Of a stretch of DNA of 46,402 nt, positions 35,102 to 46,402 are shown in pieces. A program made the translations under genes and the position numbers. The stretch is from the NCBI GenBank assembly GCA_031271805.1, contig JAISUX010000134.1, forward strand, positions 1-46,402, in the 5' to 3' direction. The DNA is from Tannerella sp. GTDB taxonomy: Bacteria > Bacteroidota > Bacteroidia > Bacteroidales > Tannerellaceae. A model generated the notes under the pieces. It was not told the origin of the DNA. It did no database searches and saw only the letters and a list, made by a program, of their open reading frames with translations. The number at the start of each line of letters is the position of its first letter. The first letter of the stretch is position 1.

Positions 35102-37407
35102 ACAAGAAGTTATTTATAATCATATCCTTCATCGTAATCACGGCTCAGGTAGCAGCCCAAAGTTTCAAGGATTGGAACACCTACCTCGCTTACAACGATG
35201 CGACAGGTGTTGCCGAAACGGGCGATCGCGTCTTCGTACTCGCCAACGGCTCCCTCTACAGTTACGGCAAGGACGACGCCGAAATAATCCTGTATTCCAA
35301 GCAAAACGGATTGAGCGACACGGATATAAAAATCATCCGTTATAGCACTTATAATCAAACACTTGTCGTTGTATATAATAACGGAAATATCGACCTTTTG
35401 GACAGTGACGGCATAAAAAACATGCCGGACCTCAAGAACGCTTCAGGCATACAAAGCAAGGTCGTAAACGACATCTATTTCTACGATAACCGCGCTTATC
35501 TCGCTACCGACTTCGGTGTATTGGCGCTGAACCTGTCGAAAAAAGAGGTTTTGGACACATACCGCCTCGACCGGATCGTCAATTCGGTCTGCATCATCGG
35601 CGACAACATCTATGCCTCAACAACCGAAGGCATCCTAACCGCCTCAATTAATGATAACCTCCTCGACCGCAATATGTGGAAAGAGAAAACGGTTAATCAT
35701 CAGGATATTACAACAAGTAACATCCTTAGAATCAGGTCATTCGACAATCACCTTATCTATTGTGTTTCGCAAAAAGGCATTTACTACGATACGGCCGAAG
35801 GCGAGGTGAAAAGGCTTCTTGATCATTCGTATATAAAAGACATCAATTGCCAGTCAACCAAACTTATAGCATACACTACCGAAAACCTGTACATTTTCTA
35901 TGCCCTCGACCGCTACGATTACATCCATTTCGGCGTAATCAACGACGTCTCTACGCTGACCGAGAACGACACTTATTGGATTGTGTCGGGCGCCGAAGGG
36001 CTTACGGCCATTAAAAAAGGCAATAACGAGTTCACGAAGATAGTCTCCAACATCACTATAAACAGTCCGAAACGCAACTACAACGCCTTCATGACCATCC
36101 ACAACGGCAAACTCCTGATTGTAGGAGGCGGGCGAAGTAGCGACCGTTACCGTTTTCCCGGTACGCTGATGACCTACAAAGACGGCGAATGGTTTAACTT
36201 CAACGAAACGCTTGTAGATAAGGAAACTATGAAGCTCATCGGATCATATTGCATGGACTATATGGGCGTAGCGGTTGACCCTAACGACGAAACGCATTTA
36301 TACATAGCCACTTATGGGGAAGGTATTATCGAACTGAAAGACAATCAGTTCGTTAACCTCTACAACATAAGCAACAGCACGCTTCGTTCGGCTATCGGCG
36401 ACAATACGAGTTATGTCCGAATAGGTAGCGTATGTTACGACAACGACGGCAATCTATGGTCAACCAACTGCCTGACTAAGAACGCATTAAATGTCCTAAA
36501 GCCCGACGGCACGTGGGTATCGCTCTATTATGCGCCGCTCAACAATGCCGATAAAATAGACAAAATCATGATAACATCGAAGGGGCACAAATGGGTGAAT
36601 ATCCCTTACGACAACGCAGGAATTTTCGTGCTCGACGACAACGGCACGCTCGAAGATACGTCCGACGACACTTACAATTTTTTCAGTTCTTTCCGCGACG
36701 GCAACAGCAGCACCGGTGCAAGCATATCCGCCAACGAATACATTTGCATGGTCGAAGACCATAACGGCCGGATTTGGATCGGCACAAACATCGGCCTGTT
36801 GCAATGCGTAACGCCTTCGCGCGCTATCGACAACCCCGATCAATTGAGCGTCACGCGCCTTGTACGCGACAATGAAGCCTATTTCCTCAACGGCGAATCC
36901 GTCACGGCGCTCGCTGTCGATGCCGATAATCAGAAATGGATAGGCACCTCAAGCCAAGGTGTCTTCCTCATCAATGAAGACGGCACGGAAACGATTTACC
37001 ACTTCAACATCGAAAACTCGCCGATGTTGTCGAACACGATCAGCAGCATCGCTATCGACGACAAAACCGGCGAGGTATTCTTCGGCACCGACAAAGGCCT
37101 TGTCTCGTATAAAAGCGGCGTCATCAGCGGCGCCAAGCCCTTTTCCGACGTTTACGCTTTTCCAAATCCGGTACGTCCGGATTTCAACGACAAGGTGACT
37201 ATCACCGGTTTAACCAACAACGCGAGCGTCAAAATAACCGACCTTGGCGGTAACCTGATATATCAGGGACACGCCACAGGCAACCGGTTAGTATGGAATT
37301 GCCGCTCAGCCAACGGCAATCGTGTAGCAACCGGTGTTTACCTCGTCATCGCCGCCACCTCCGACGGAAGCGAAAGCACGGTTACTAAAATCGCCGTTGT
37401 AAAATAA
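35098..37407 (+). CDS. porZ: PorZ-like T9SS protein: two propellers plus C-terminal sorting domain
   Basis: 769 residues, close to the 776 of Porphyromonas gingivalis PorZ. Signal peptide to about residue 20 (VAAQ). Repeated propeller-blade sequences fill the body: short [31 protein letters not shown] and [25 protein letters not shown] units of the two-component-regulator-propeller type. The C-terminus (about 690-769) is a type A T9SS sorting domain: [18 protein letters not shown]...GVYLVIAAT...KIAVVK. PorZ is a surface component of the T9SS sortase complex that delivers anionic LPS for cargo anchoring. It overlaps rdgB by 4 bp. Confidence 0.85.
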   Translation: MNKKLFIIISFIVITAQVAAQSFKDWNTYLAYNDATGVAETGDRVFVLANGSLYSYGKDDAEIILYSKQNGLSDTDIKIIRYSTYNQTLVVVYNNGNIDLLDSDGIKNMPDLKNASGIQSKVVNDIYFYDNRAYLATDFGVLALNLSKKEVLDTYRLDRIVNSVCIIGDNIYASTTEGILTASINDNLLDRNMWKEKTVNHQDITTSNILRIRSFDNHLIYCVSQKGIYYDTAEGEVKRLLDHSYIKDINCQSTKLIAYTTENLYIFYALDRYDYIHFGVINDVSTLTENDTYWIVSGAEGLTAIKKGNNEFTKIVSNITINSPKRNYNAFMTIHNGKLLIVGGGRSSDRYRFPGTLMTYKDGEWFNFNETLVDKETMKLIGSYCMDYMGVAVDPNDETHLYIATYGEGIIELKDNQFVNLYNISNSTLRSAIGDNTSYVRIGSVCYDNDGNLWSTNCLTKNALNVLKPDGTWVSLYYAPLNNADKIDKIMITSKGHKWVNIPYDNAGIFVLDDNGTLEDTSDDTYNFFSSFRDGNSSTGASISANEYICMVEDHNGRIWIGTNIGLLQCVTPSRAIDNPDQLSVTRLVRDNEAYFLNGESVTALAVDADNQKWIGTSSQGVFLINEDGTETIYHFNIENSPMLSNTISSIAIDDKTGEVFFGTDKGLVSYKSGVISGAKPFSDVYAFPNPVRPDFNDKVTITGLTNNASVKITDLGGNLIYQGHATGNRLVWNCRSANGNRVATGVYLVIAATSDGSESTVTKIAVVK

Positions 37408-38847
37408 TCAATATTTATCCCAGAAAATACGGCTTGTCATCAGGTCGCCGCCGGATATAAGTTTCACTGCCTCAGCATATTGCACCTTATTGAGGGTCTG
37501 TTCGTTGACTGGGAAAGTGAAACGTACCGGTATTTCGGAATAAGAATCTATTGTTTCGGCAATATTGAGTATCGGATAGTCGAGGCGCCGCCAGGTCGTA
37601 TAGCCGACCAAGCCGCGAGTATATGAAGCTATCCACGATTGGACGGCGATTTGCTCCTTCGCATTTGCCGCGTTGTATTTCACCGCATCGGTAGCTATGT
37701 AATCATCAGCTCCGCCTGTTGCCCAGAAATCGAAAGACGTTTTGATCGCCTCAACATAGTAATCTTCTGCCGATTGCGGAAGCGAGACGCCTTTGAAAGC
37801 CGCTTCGGCGAGATAAAACTGTATCTCGGAATAGGTCATCAGTATGCCGTGAAAATCGGGCGCCGAAATATAATCGGGGATATGCGAATAATTACCGTAG
37901 GGGGTAGGATATCCGTATTCACCGCCTTTATAGACGGGATTACCGTCATCATCGGCGCCATAAGGCGTACAGTAAGCCGGCAATCTTGGGTCGCCAAGCT
38001 CGGTCATAATATCGGTAATAGTGTTAGCCGGAACGAAGTCGCGCCGACCCGAAGCTATCACATCGACATAGATAGGATTAGCGTTAGGCATAGAGCCGAG
38101 ATAAGCAAAGAGCGCATCGTCGTCGGCCGATTCGAAAGCTCCGCCGTTGACGCCGGCGAGGATAGTCTGCGAAGCCAGCGAAGCGTCGGAATCAATAATC
38201 GTGATACCGAGTTTTATCAACAACGAATTGCCGAATTTTATCCATTGAGCCACGTCGCCGCCGTAGAACAAGTCTGCCGAGCCATAACTGTCTTCGGTAG
38301 GCTTAAGAGCTGCGACAGCCGCCTTAACCTTGGTAATGAGATCTTTATAAATCTCGTCGCCGGCCTGGTAAGCGGGATAGACATTTTCGGGGTTGAGAGC
38401 TTCCGAATAAGGCACGGCGCCGAAGATATCGACAAGTTCCTGATAGGCATAAGCACGCAGTAAAACAATGATATTCAACTTGTTTTGTTTGGCTGCCTCG
38501 TCGAACGTTTCTTTTTCCGTTATCAGCCGTTCTGCTTCCTGAAGATCCATCAGCGTCTCGCGATAGTAATAGCGGAAATTGTTGTCCGCTATGTTGCGCG
38601 TTACCAAGTCATAGTTAGCCTCATCGGTATAAGTTGTCTCATTCCAGTACTGCGCCCAGAGTTTGAAAATATTCTGGTTGACATTAGTAGAGCTGACATG
38701 GTCTATCAGGGCTTTCTCCGCATTGGAGAACAGGTATTCGCCATCCACGGAAGCCGGATTCTTCATATCGGTGTTATACTCCTCGAAATTATCGGTACAA
38801 GCCGATAAAACGGCAATAACTGTAAAAATATAATATATCTTTTTCAT
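37408..38847 (-). CDS. SusD/RagB-like surface lipoprotein (SusD-like family 2)
   Basis: 479 residues from the ATG at 38847 (MKKIYYIFT...). Lipoprotein signal with lipobox LSAC near 17. The family layout is clear: DNFEEYNTD start, LLRAYAYQELVDIFGAVPYSEA (TPR region), a WATGGADDYIA segment and TTWRRLDYP near the end. SusD-like proteins form the lid on a SusC barrel and capture glycan or peptide ligands at the surface. It starts 12 bp after the SusC stop and ends directly against the porZ stop with no gap. When SusC is out of frame, its translation may drop by polarity. Confidence 0.93.
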   Translation of the reverse strand: MKKIYYIFTVIAVLSACTDNFEEYNTDMKNPASVDGEYLFSNAEKALIDHVSSTNVNQNIFKLWAQYWNETTYTDEANYDLVTRNIADNNFRYYYRETLMDLQEAERLITEKETFDEAAKQNKLNIIVLLRAYAYQELVDIFGAVPYSEALNPENVYPAYQAGDEIYKDLITKVKAAVAALKPTEDSYGSADLFYGGDVAQWIKFGNSLLIKLGITIIDSDASLASQTILAGVNGGAFESADDDALFAYLGSMPNANPIYVDVIASGRRDFVPANTITDIMTELGDPRLPAYCTPYGADDDGNPVYKGGEYGYPTPYGNYSHIPDYISAPDFHGILMTYSEIQFYLAEAAFKGVSLPQSAEDYYVEAIKTSFDFWATGGADDYIATDAVKYNAANAKEQIAVQSWIASYTRGLVGYTTWRRLDYPILNIAETIDSYSEIPVRFTFPVNEQTLNKVQYAEAVKLISGGDLMTSRIFWDKY

Positions 38848-38859
38848 AATTGACAAGAA

Positions 38860-42169
<3,310 letters not shown>

Positions 42170-42202
42170 ACCTATTAATTTTTTTTTGTAACAATATGAC
42201 GG

Positions 42203-42234
42203 CAAAGATAGATGTTATTTTTCATACAGACAAA
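42203..42234 (-). promoter_or_regulatory. Promoter of susC (TTTG-N20-TATCTTTG)
   Basis: On the minus strand TTTG at 42231-42234 and TATCTTTG at 42203-42210, 20 bp apart. The ATG at 42169 is 33 bp after the -7 box. No other start in the right frame exists between the promoter and the repeat. Confidence 0.75.
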
Positions 42235-42389
42235 TATTTGGGAAATATTTTTTACAAAATTCCATTTTTAACTAAAAAAATACGACATTTCGTCAATTTA
42301 GCGTCCCTTTTAACGCTCATGGCTGAAAGATATTTTTCCCGAATCAGTAAAAAAAATCGTACAAATTCGTGTATTTCGCAGATTTGCAT

Positions 42390-42397
42390 TATCTTTG
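42390..42397 (+). promoter_or_regulatory. Promoter -7 box for dapA
   Basis: TATCTTTG matches TAnnTTTG and is 24 bp upstream of the ATG at 42422. The region upstream is AT-rich and shared with the divergent susC promoter. Confidence 0.6.
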
Positions 42398-42421
42398 CAC
42401 CCTTGAAAAAAGAATTATCAA

Positions 42422-43318
42422 ATGGCAGGCATAGATTTGCAGGGAATGGGCGTTGCGTTGATAACCCCATTCAAAGAAGATGAAAGTGTTGATTATGAGG
42501 CGCTTAACAGGATGATTGAACACCTCATGGACAACGGCGCCGACTATATTGTTGCGCTCGGTACAACGGCCGAGACGCCCTCGTTGTCGGACGACGAAAA
42601 AAGAGAAATTACCCGGATTATTGTCGAAAAAGTCGGACGGCGCGTTCCGATCGTTCTCGGCGTCGGCGGAAATTGTACGAGAAATGTGGTTTCTCAAATC
42701 GAAAACATTGACCTCAAAGGCATTGACGCGATTCTCTCGGTTGTCCCTTATTACAACAAACCTTCGCAAGAGGGTATCTATCAGCATTTTAAGACCATCG
42801 CCAAGGCATCCCCGCTTCCTGTCGTATTATATAATGTGCCGGGGCGCACAGGCACGAACATGAGCGCAACGACAACTCTTCGCCTCGCAAATGAGTTCGA
42901 TAATATTACGGCCATAAAAGAAGCATCCGGCATATTTTCGCAGATTGACGATATAATCAAACACAAACAGGCTGATTTTCAGGTGATTTCAGGCGACGAT
43001 GGGATTACTTTCCCATTGATTGCTTTGGGAGCGGTAGGCGTGATTTCCGTCATCGGCAATGCCTTCCCGAAAGAATTTAGCCGTATGGTAAGGCTGGCTT
43101 TACATGGCGACTATTCGAGTGCACGAGTGATTCATTCGCGCTTTGCCGAATTGTTTGAACTCCTGTTTGTTGACGGCAATCCGGCAGGCGTCAAAAGCAT
43201 GCTGAACGTTATGGGATTCATAGACAACAAGTTACGCTTACCGCTTGTCCCTACACGAATCACTACTTTCGAAAAGATTCGCGAAGTTCTTCACAAGCTC
43301 AATATCAAAGTCAAATAA
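42422..43318 (+). CDS. dapA: 4-hydroxy-tetrahydrodipicolinate synthase
   Basis: 298 residues, standard length. Catalytic features are all present: Thr48/Thr49 in GTTAE, Tyr111 in VPYYNKP, Tyr137 in YNVPGRTG, and Schiff-base Lys166 in AIKEASG. It condenses pyruvate with aspartate semialdehyde, the first committed step of lysine and meso-diaminopimelate synthesis, in the cytoplasm. It has its own -7 box and is followed after 14 bp by the PQQ-propeller lipoprotein. Confidence 0.97.
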   Translation: MAGIDLQGMGVALITPFKEDESVDYEALNRMIEHLMDNGADYIVALGTTAETPSLSDDEKREITRIIVEKVGRRVPIVLGVGGNCTRNVVSQIENIDLKGIDAILSVVPYYNKPSQEGIYQHFKTIAKASPLPVVLYNVPGRTGTNMSATTTLRLANEFDNITAIKEASGIFSQIDDIIKHKQADFQVISGDDGITFPLIALGAVGVISVIGNAFPKEFSRMVRLALHGDYSSARVIHSRFAELFELLFVDGNPAGVKSMLNVMGFIDNKLRLPLVPTRITTFEKIREVLHKLNIKVK

Positions 43319-43332
43319 AAAAAGTTTTACGT

Positions 43333-44535
43333 ATGAAGAAGTTAGTTTTTTTAGTGTCAGGCATCGTTTTGATGGCTTGTACGACGAATGAAAATTCCCA
43401 GTGGCGCGGTCAGCACAGGGATGGAGTGTATCACGAGACGGGTCTTTTAAAGGAATGGCCTGCCGAAGGGCCGCAGCTACTGTGGCATTATGACGATTTA
43501 GGCGCAGGACACAGCTCGGTTGCAACGGCCAATAATAAGATTTATGTTACCGGAATGATCGACAGCACAGGCTATTTGTTCGTTTTAGACCTGAAAGGGA
43601 ATCTGCTCGAAAAGAAGGCTTACGGACTTGAATGGAACGAGAATTTCAACGGCTCGCGTTCGACGGTCAACGTTGACAATGGTAAATTATACATTTTCAG
43701 CGGTCGTAGTGTATTGTATTGCTTCGACGATAAGACTATGGATTTAATCTGGTCGAAAGATCTGATGAATGATTTCGACGGCAAAAAACTTCAGTTCGGC
43801 ATAACGGAATCGCCTCTTATTGTGGGAGATATGATATATATGACACCCGGCGGCGAAAAGAACAACATGGTCGCGCTCAACAAAAATACGGGCGAACTGA
43901 TTTGGTCATCTACGGGAATCGGCAAACCTTCGACCTATTGCTCTCCCCAATACGTTGACGACACGGATATCCCGCTTGTGGTGAACGCTATCGACAGTAA
44001 TTTAGTCGCTTTCAACGCCCAAACGGGCGAAATGCTATGGGAGACGGATCAAAAAAATCCTCACGGGCACAATCCTAACACGCCGATTTATTCCGACGGC
44101 GCTATCTTCAGCATTTCCGGCGGCGGCGTCGGCTCGATGCTGCTACGGCTCAAAGACGGCGGACGCGGTTTTGAAAAAGTCTGGAGCCACGAGATGGACA
44201 GCAAACTCGGAGCAGCAGTAAAAGTGGGCGACTACGTCTATGGTTCGGGTGAAAAGAACCGTTATTGGTATTGTGTGGATTGGAAAACCGGCGAAACAAA
44301 ATATAAAGACAATCAGTTAGGCGTCGGAAACATCATTTCGGCCGACGGGATGCTCTATTGCTACAGCGACAAAGGCGACTTAGCCTTAGTAAAAGCTACA
44401 CCCGAAAAGTTCGATATCAAAGGACAAATCAAAATAACATTAGGCACCGAACAGCATTGGGCACATCCTGTAATCTACAAAGGCGTGCTGTATCTGAGAC
44501 ACGGCAATAGCCTTATGGCGTATAAAATATCCTGA
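43333..44535 (+). CDS. PQQ-like beta-propeller lipoprotein
   Basis: 400 residues. Lipoprotein signal MKKLVFLVSGIVLMAC with Cys16. The start SQWRGQHRDGVYHETGLLKEWP and repeated blade motifs (NTGELIWSS, QTGEMLWETD, KTGETKYKD) identify a PQQ-repeat propeller like those in BamB and in sugar-dehydrogenase-like lipoproteins. No PQQ ligand site can be confirmed. Location is outer-membrane or periplasmic. It is co-transcribed with dapA, 14 bp apart; a link of function is not obvious. Confidence 0.87.
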   Translation: MKKLVFLVSGIVLMACTTNENSQWRGQHRDGVYHETGLLKEWPAEGPQLLWHYDDLGAGHSSVATANNKIYVTGMIDSTGYLFVLDLKGNLLEKKAYGLEWNENFNGSRSTVNVDNGKLYIFSGRSVLYCFDDKTMDLIWSKDLMNDFDGKKLQFGITESPLIVGDMIYMTPGGEKNNMVALNKNTGELIWSSTGIGKPSTYCSPQYVDDTDIPLVVNAIDSNLVAFNAQTGEMLWETDQKNPHGHNPNTPIYSDGAIFSISGGGVGSMLLRLKDGGRGFEKVWSHEMDSKLGAAVKVGDYVYGSGEKNRYWYCVDWKTGETKYKDNQLGVGNIISADGMLYCYSDKGDLALVKATPEKFDIKGQIKITLGTEQHWAHPVIYKGVLYLRHGNSLMAYKIS

Positions 44536-44549
44536 TAATTATTTCAGTC

Positions 44550-44810
44550 ATGACTCCGAAACATCCTGATAATGAGCCGATAAAAGCGGCAGAGCCTGCT
44601 GCCGCTTACCGGGCAGCTACTTCGACTTCTCCTTCGGATGCCGCTTTCACGAATCCCAATCCGGACTGGAACCCCAACTATCCCGTCCATGCCACGCAGG
44701 AGGAATGGTGGGAACATATCCATGAGATTGAACAGGGACCGTTTTATCCGATAAAAGAAGTCCATCAAAAAGTCGAACAATGGCTGAACGGTTATCCGCT
44801 AAAAAAGTAA
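44550..44810 (+). CDS. Putative antitoxin of a ParE-type pair
   Basis: 86 residues. The first half is Pro/Ala/Asn-rich and probably disordered. The second half (HATQEEWWEHIHEIEQGPFYPIKEVHQKVEQWL) reads as an amphipathic helical toxin-binding tail of the kind in many ParE/RelE antitoxins. No ribbon-helix-helix DNA-binding domain is recognised. The last 31 bp overlap the toxin gene, a common arrangement for such pairs. Confidence 0.6.
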   Translation: MTPKHPDNEPIKAAEPAAAYRAATSTSPSDAAFTNPNPDWNPNYPVHATQEEWWEHIHEIEQGPFYPIKEVHQKVEQWLNGYPLKK

Positions 44811-45118
44811 TCGGTTCCGACAATTATCAGGAAAGTCTTCAAACCGTTCTGGAATATGGCATTGAAACATTCGGCCGACTGCAAGCGGTCAAATATTTCA
44901 ATATAATCTGCGATTTGGTTGAACGGCTTTCTACCGAATATACTTACCATCCCGAATGTCGCCATATTCCGACCAAAAGCCGTATGTACCGCAACATAAT
45001 TCTTGATTCCCATCTTATCATCTACCGGATTACAGCTAAACGCATTGAGGTGCTTGACATCATCCATTCGGCATCAAGCATCGGCAAAATCCGCGCCTCT
45101 CACAGTATAAGGCTGTAA
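44780..45118 (+). CDS. ParE/RelE-superfamily toxin
   Basis: 112 residues starting inside the antitoxin's 3' end; no later start codon would keep the first conserved segment. The KKVIGSDNYQESLQTVLEYGIETFG helix pair and the C-terminal YRNIILDSHLIIYRITAKRIEVLDIIHS beta strands are the standard ParE/RelE core. ParE relatives inhibit gyrase, RelE relatives cleave mRNA; which applies cannot be read. Convergent with the beta-helix gene 4 bp away. Confidence 0.8.
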   Translation: MAERLSAKKVIGSDNYQESLQTVLEYGIETFGRLQAVKYFNIICDLVERLSTEYTYHPECRHIPTKSRMYRNIILDSHLIIYRITAKRIEVLDIIHSASSIGKIRASHSIRL

Positions 45119-45122
45119 ATAT

Positions 45123-46402
45123 TTATTTCTTCACAGGAGGCAAAGCTCCATACCATGGTGACGACGGATATTTCCATTGTATCGCTGAACTCACAGGTTC
45201 CGGTATTGATTCCGGCGTCAGGTCGTATTCCGATTCATTGACATACAAAGGCGCCCCAAGAACATTGCCGGACGGGAGATATTCATAAACATGATACTGA
45301 TATTGTCCGTCGCGGCTTGGCCGGTTTTTAGCGCACTCAAAAAGATTCCCTACGGCATGGAAATTCCGCTCTTTCAATGCCTGCTCCACCTCGTCGGGAG
45401 TGAACGAAAATCCCATCTCATAATCCCATCCCTTGTCGCAAATATTATTATAAATGAACACATCTTTGAAATTTTTCGACAGGATGTCAATACTGCCCAC
45501 TCCGCCGCTGAACCAGTTCGGCGAACCACATTTGTAGAAGGTATTGTTATAGATATGTATGTCCGAACGCAGCCTGTTCTCGCCCCACACGCCGAACAGG
45601 ATACCCGCCCCACGCATATTGTACAGCACATTATGATGAAAACGGACGTTGCGAAGCTCCGAATCTTTGCCTTCCACACTCAAGACGAATCCCCACACAC
45701 AATCGTGAGCGCGATTCTCGAACCACTCGACATCCTCCAGCAATCCGAACCAAGCATCTATGTAATAAGCCTGGCGCGGAACATTGTGTACATAGTTGCG
45801 ATAAATCTTCCCGTGACGGCTAACCTCCTTACAATCAATGCCTTCTTTATAACAATCATGCACATGATTATATGCGATATCGAAAAAACGCGCCCCACAG
45901 ATAGACATTGCTTCATGAGGCGCTTCGTGAGGTCGCGGCACTTCGGCATTACGAAAATCGGCATCATTAGCCTTGGTGATTTCGCAGTGATAGACGCGCA
46001 CGGAATCGGCATACCACAATCCTATGCCCGAATTATATGTCCGTTCGGCGGTACAGCCCGACAACTCTATCTGCTTCGCACCCGGTCCGCGCACGATGAA
46101 ACCCGCCGCACGGGAATTGACTACTCCAATATTTTCAACACGGATATACGACACATTTTCGATCTGAAAAAGCCCTTTGGTAGTCCGCGAAAACAATGTT
46201 CCTTCCGCATAGAAAATGCCGCTGCCGTCGAGTACGGCCTTTTCATCCGGCATCGAACGATACACTATATATTTGTCAGGCAAGCCGCTGTGCAGAGGGG
46301 AAAAAATCTCATCCAAAAGATAATTCCCCCCGCGCAACGTAACCGTATCGCCTGCCATCGCCATCTCCGACGCCTTCTTGAGCGTTTCGAAAGGATTTTC
46401 CA
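45123..46402 (-). CDS. Right-handed beta-helix protein (polysaccharide-lyase-like), N-terminus outside window
   Basis: The frame is open to the right edge (NPFETLKKASEMAMAGDTVTLRGG...), so the start lies beyond it; 426 residues are visible. The NPFETLKKA...GDTVTLRGGNYL opening is typical of secreted beta-helix enzymes and binding proteins. Repeats of Asn/Ile/Val ladders (IYNNTFYKCG, RFHHNVLYNMRGAGILFG, IYRNYVHNV) follow. Pectate-lyase or chondroitinase-like activity is possible; the catalytic residues cannot be assigned from this. Signal peptide not visible. Confidence 0.85.
   Translation of the reverse strand, partial: ENPFETLKKASEMAMAGDTVTLRGGNYLLDEIFSPLHSGLPDKYIVYRSMPDEKAVLDGSGIFYAEGTLFSRTTKGLFQIENVSYIRVENIGVVNSRAAGFIVRGPGAKQIELSGCTAERTYNSGIGLWYADSVRVYHCEITKANDADFRNAEVPRPHEAPHEAMSICGARFFDIAYNHVHDCYKEGIDCKEVSRHGKIYRNYVHNVPRQAYYIDAWFGLLEDVEWFENRAHDCVWGFVLSVEGKDSELRNVRFHHNVLYNMRGAGILFGVWGENRLRSDIHIYNNTFYKCGSPNWFSGGVGSIDILSKNFKDVFIYNNICDKGWDYEMGFSFTPDEVEQALKERNFHAVGNLFECAKNRPSRDGQYQYHVYEYLPSGNVLGAPLYVNESEYDLTPESIPEPVSSAIQWKYPSSPWYGALPPVKK

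Noticed and set aside
42170..42421. Small gene or RNA between susC and dapA
   Set aside because: The 252-bp gap is explained by two divergent promoters and AT-rich DNA; no start with a plausible frame or conserved structure was seen.

Overview
The window looks like chromosomal DNA of a Bacteroidales-type Bacteroidota. The evidence is a SusC/SusD pair, three proteins with type IX secretion (T9SS) features including a PorZ-like protein, many short-signal lipoproteins, and repeated promoters of the Bacteroidota form TTTG-N19/20-TAnnTTTG. No rRNA, tRNA, insertion sequence or CRISPR array was seen. Genus cannot be fixed from the sequence alone.

Layout. (1) 1-10.2 kb, minus strand: one tightly packed operon, probably led by a T9SS-sorted surface protein, for deoxy-sugar (rhamnose/fucose-like) glycan use. 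It holds a fused isochorismatase-like/ThuA-like protein, a thymidylate-synthase-family protein, a Gfo/Idh/MocA oxidoreductase, an aldo/keto reductase, a FucU-type mutarotase, an alpha-L-rhamnosidase fused to a metallophosphoesterase, and the start of a zinc alcohol dehydrogenase. (2) 10.3-14.8 kb, plus strand: two SGNH-hydrolase-fold proteins and an MBOAT membrane acyltransferase, an O-acetylation cassette. (3) 14.9-20.7 kb: an M16 peptidase, a 440-bp intergenic region with two families of 21-bp tandem repeats, a lipoprotein and an Omp85-type outer-membrane protein. Base composition here is unusual: G-rich, then abruptly C-rich on the coding strand. (4) 20.7-28.0 kb, minus strand: rubredoxin, an S37-like peptidase, and a tetrapyrrole/metal-chelate uptake operon (permease, ATPase, tetrapyrrole methylase, frameshifted TonB receptor, binding lipoprotein). 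(5) 28.3-32.3 kb, plus strand: MBL hydrolase, UbiA prenyltransferase, NhaC antiporter, radical SAM protein. (6) 32.4-37.4 kb, plus strand: an orphan C-terminal part of leucyl-tRNA synthetase, YitT, RdgB and PorZ. (7) 37.4-42.2 kb, minus strand: SusD and a SusC whose reading frame is interrupted at a tetranucleotide repeat just after the signal peptide. (8) 42.4-45.1 kb, plus strand: dapA, a PQQ-propeller lipoprotein and a ParE-type toxin-antitoxin pair. (9) 45.1-46.4 kb: a partial beta-helix protein on the minus strand.

The two strongest observations are a probable phase-variable SusC transporter, out of frame as sequenced (GTCT x 8.75; one repeat fewer or two more restores the frame), and a leucyl-tRNA synthetase gene that begins about 550 residues late yet has its own promoter and start codon, which points to a split or relic leuS. 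Other items worth checking are two gene fusions, a thymidylate-synthase homologue inside a sugar operon, a divergent tetrapyrrole methylase in an uptake operon, the 12-unit hairpin array, and the mid-gene composition switch.
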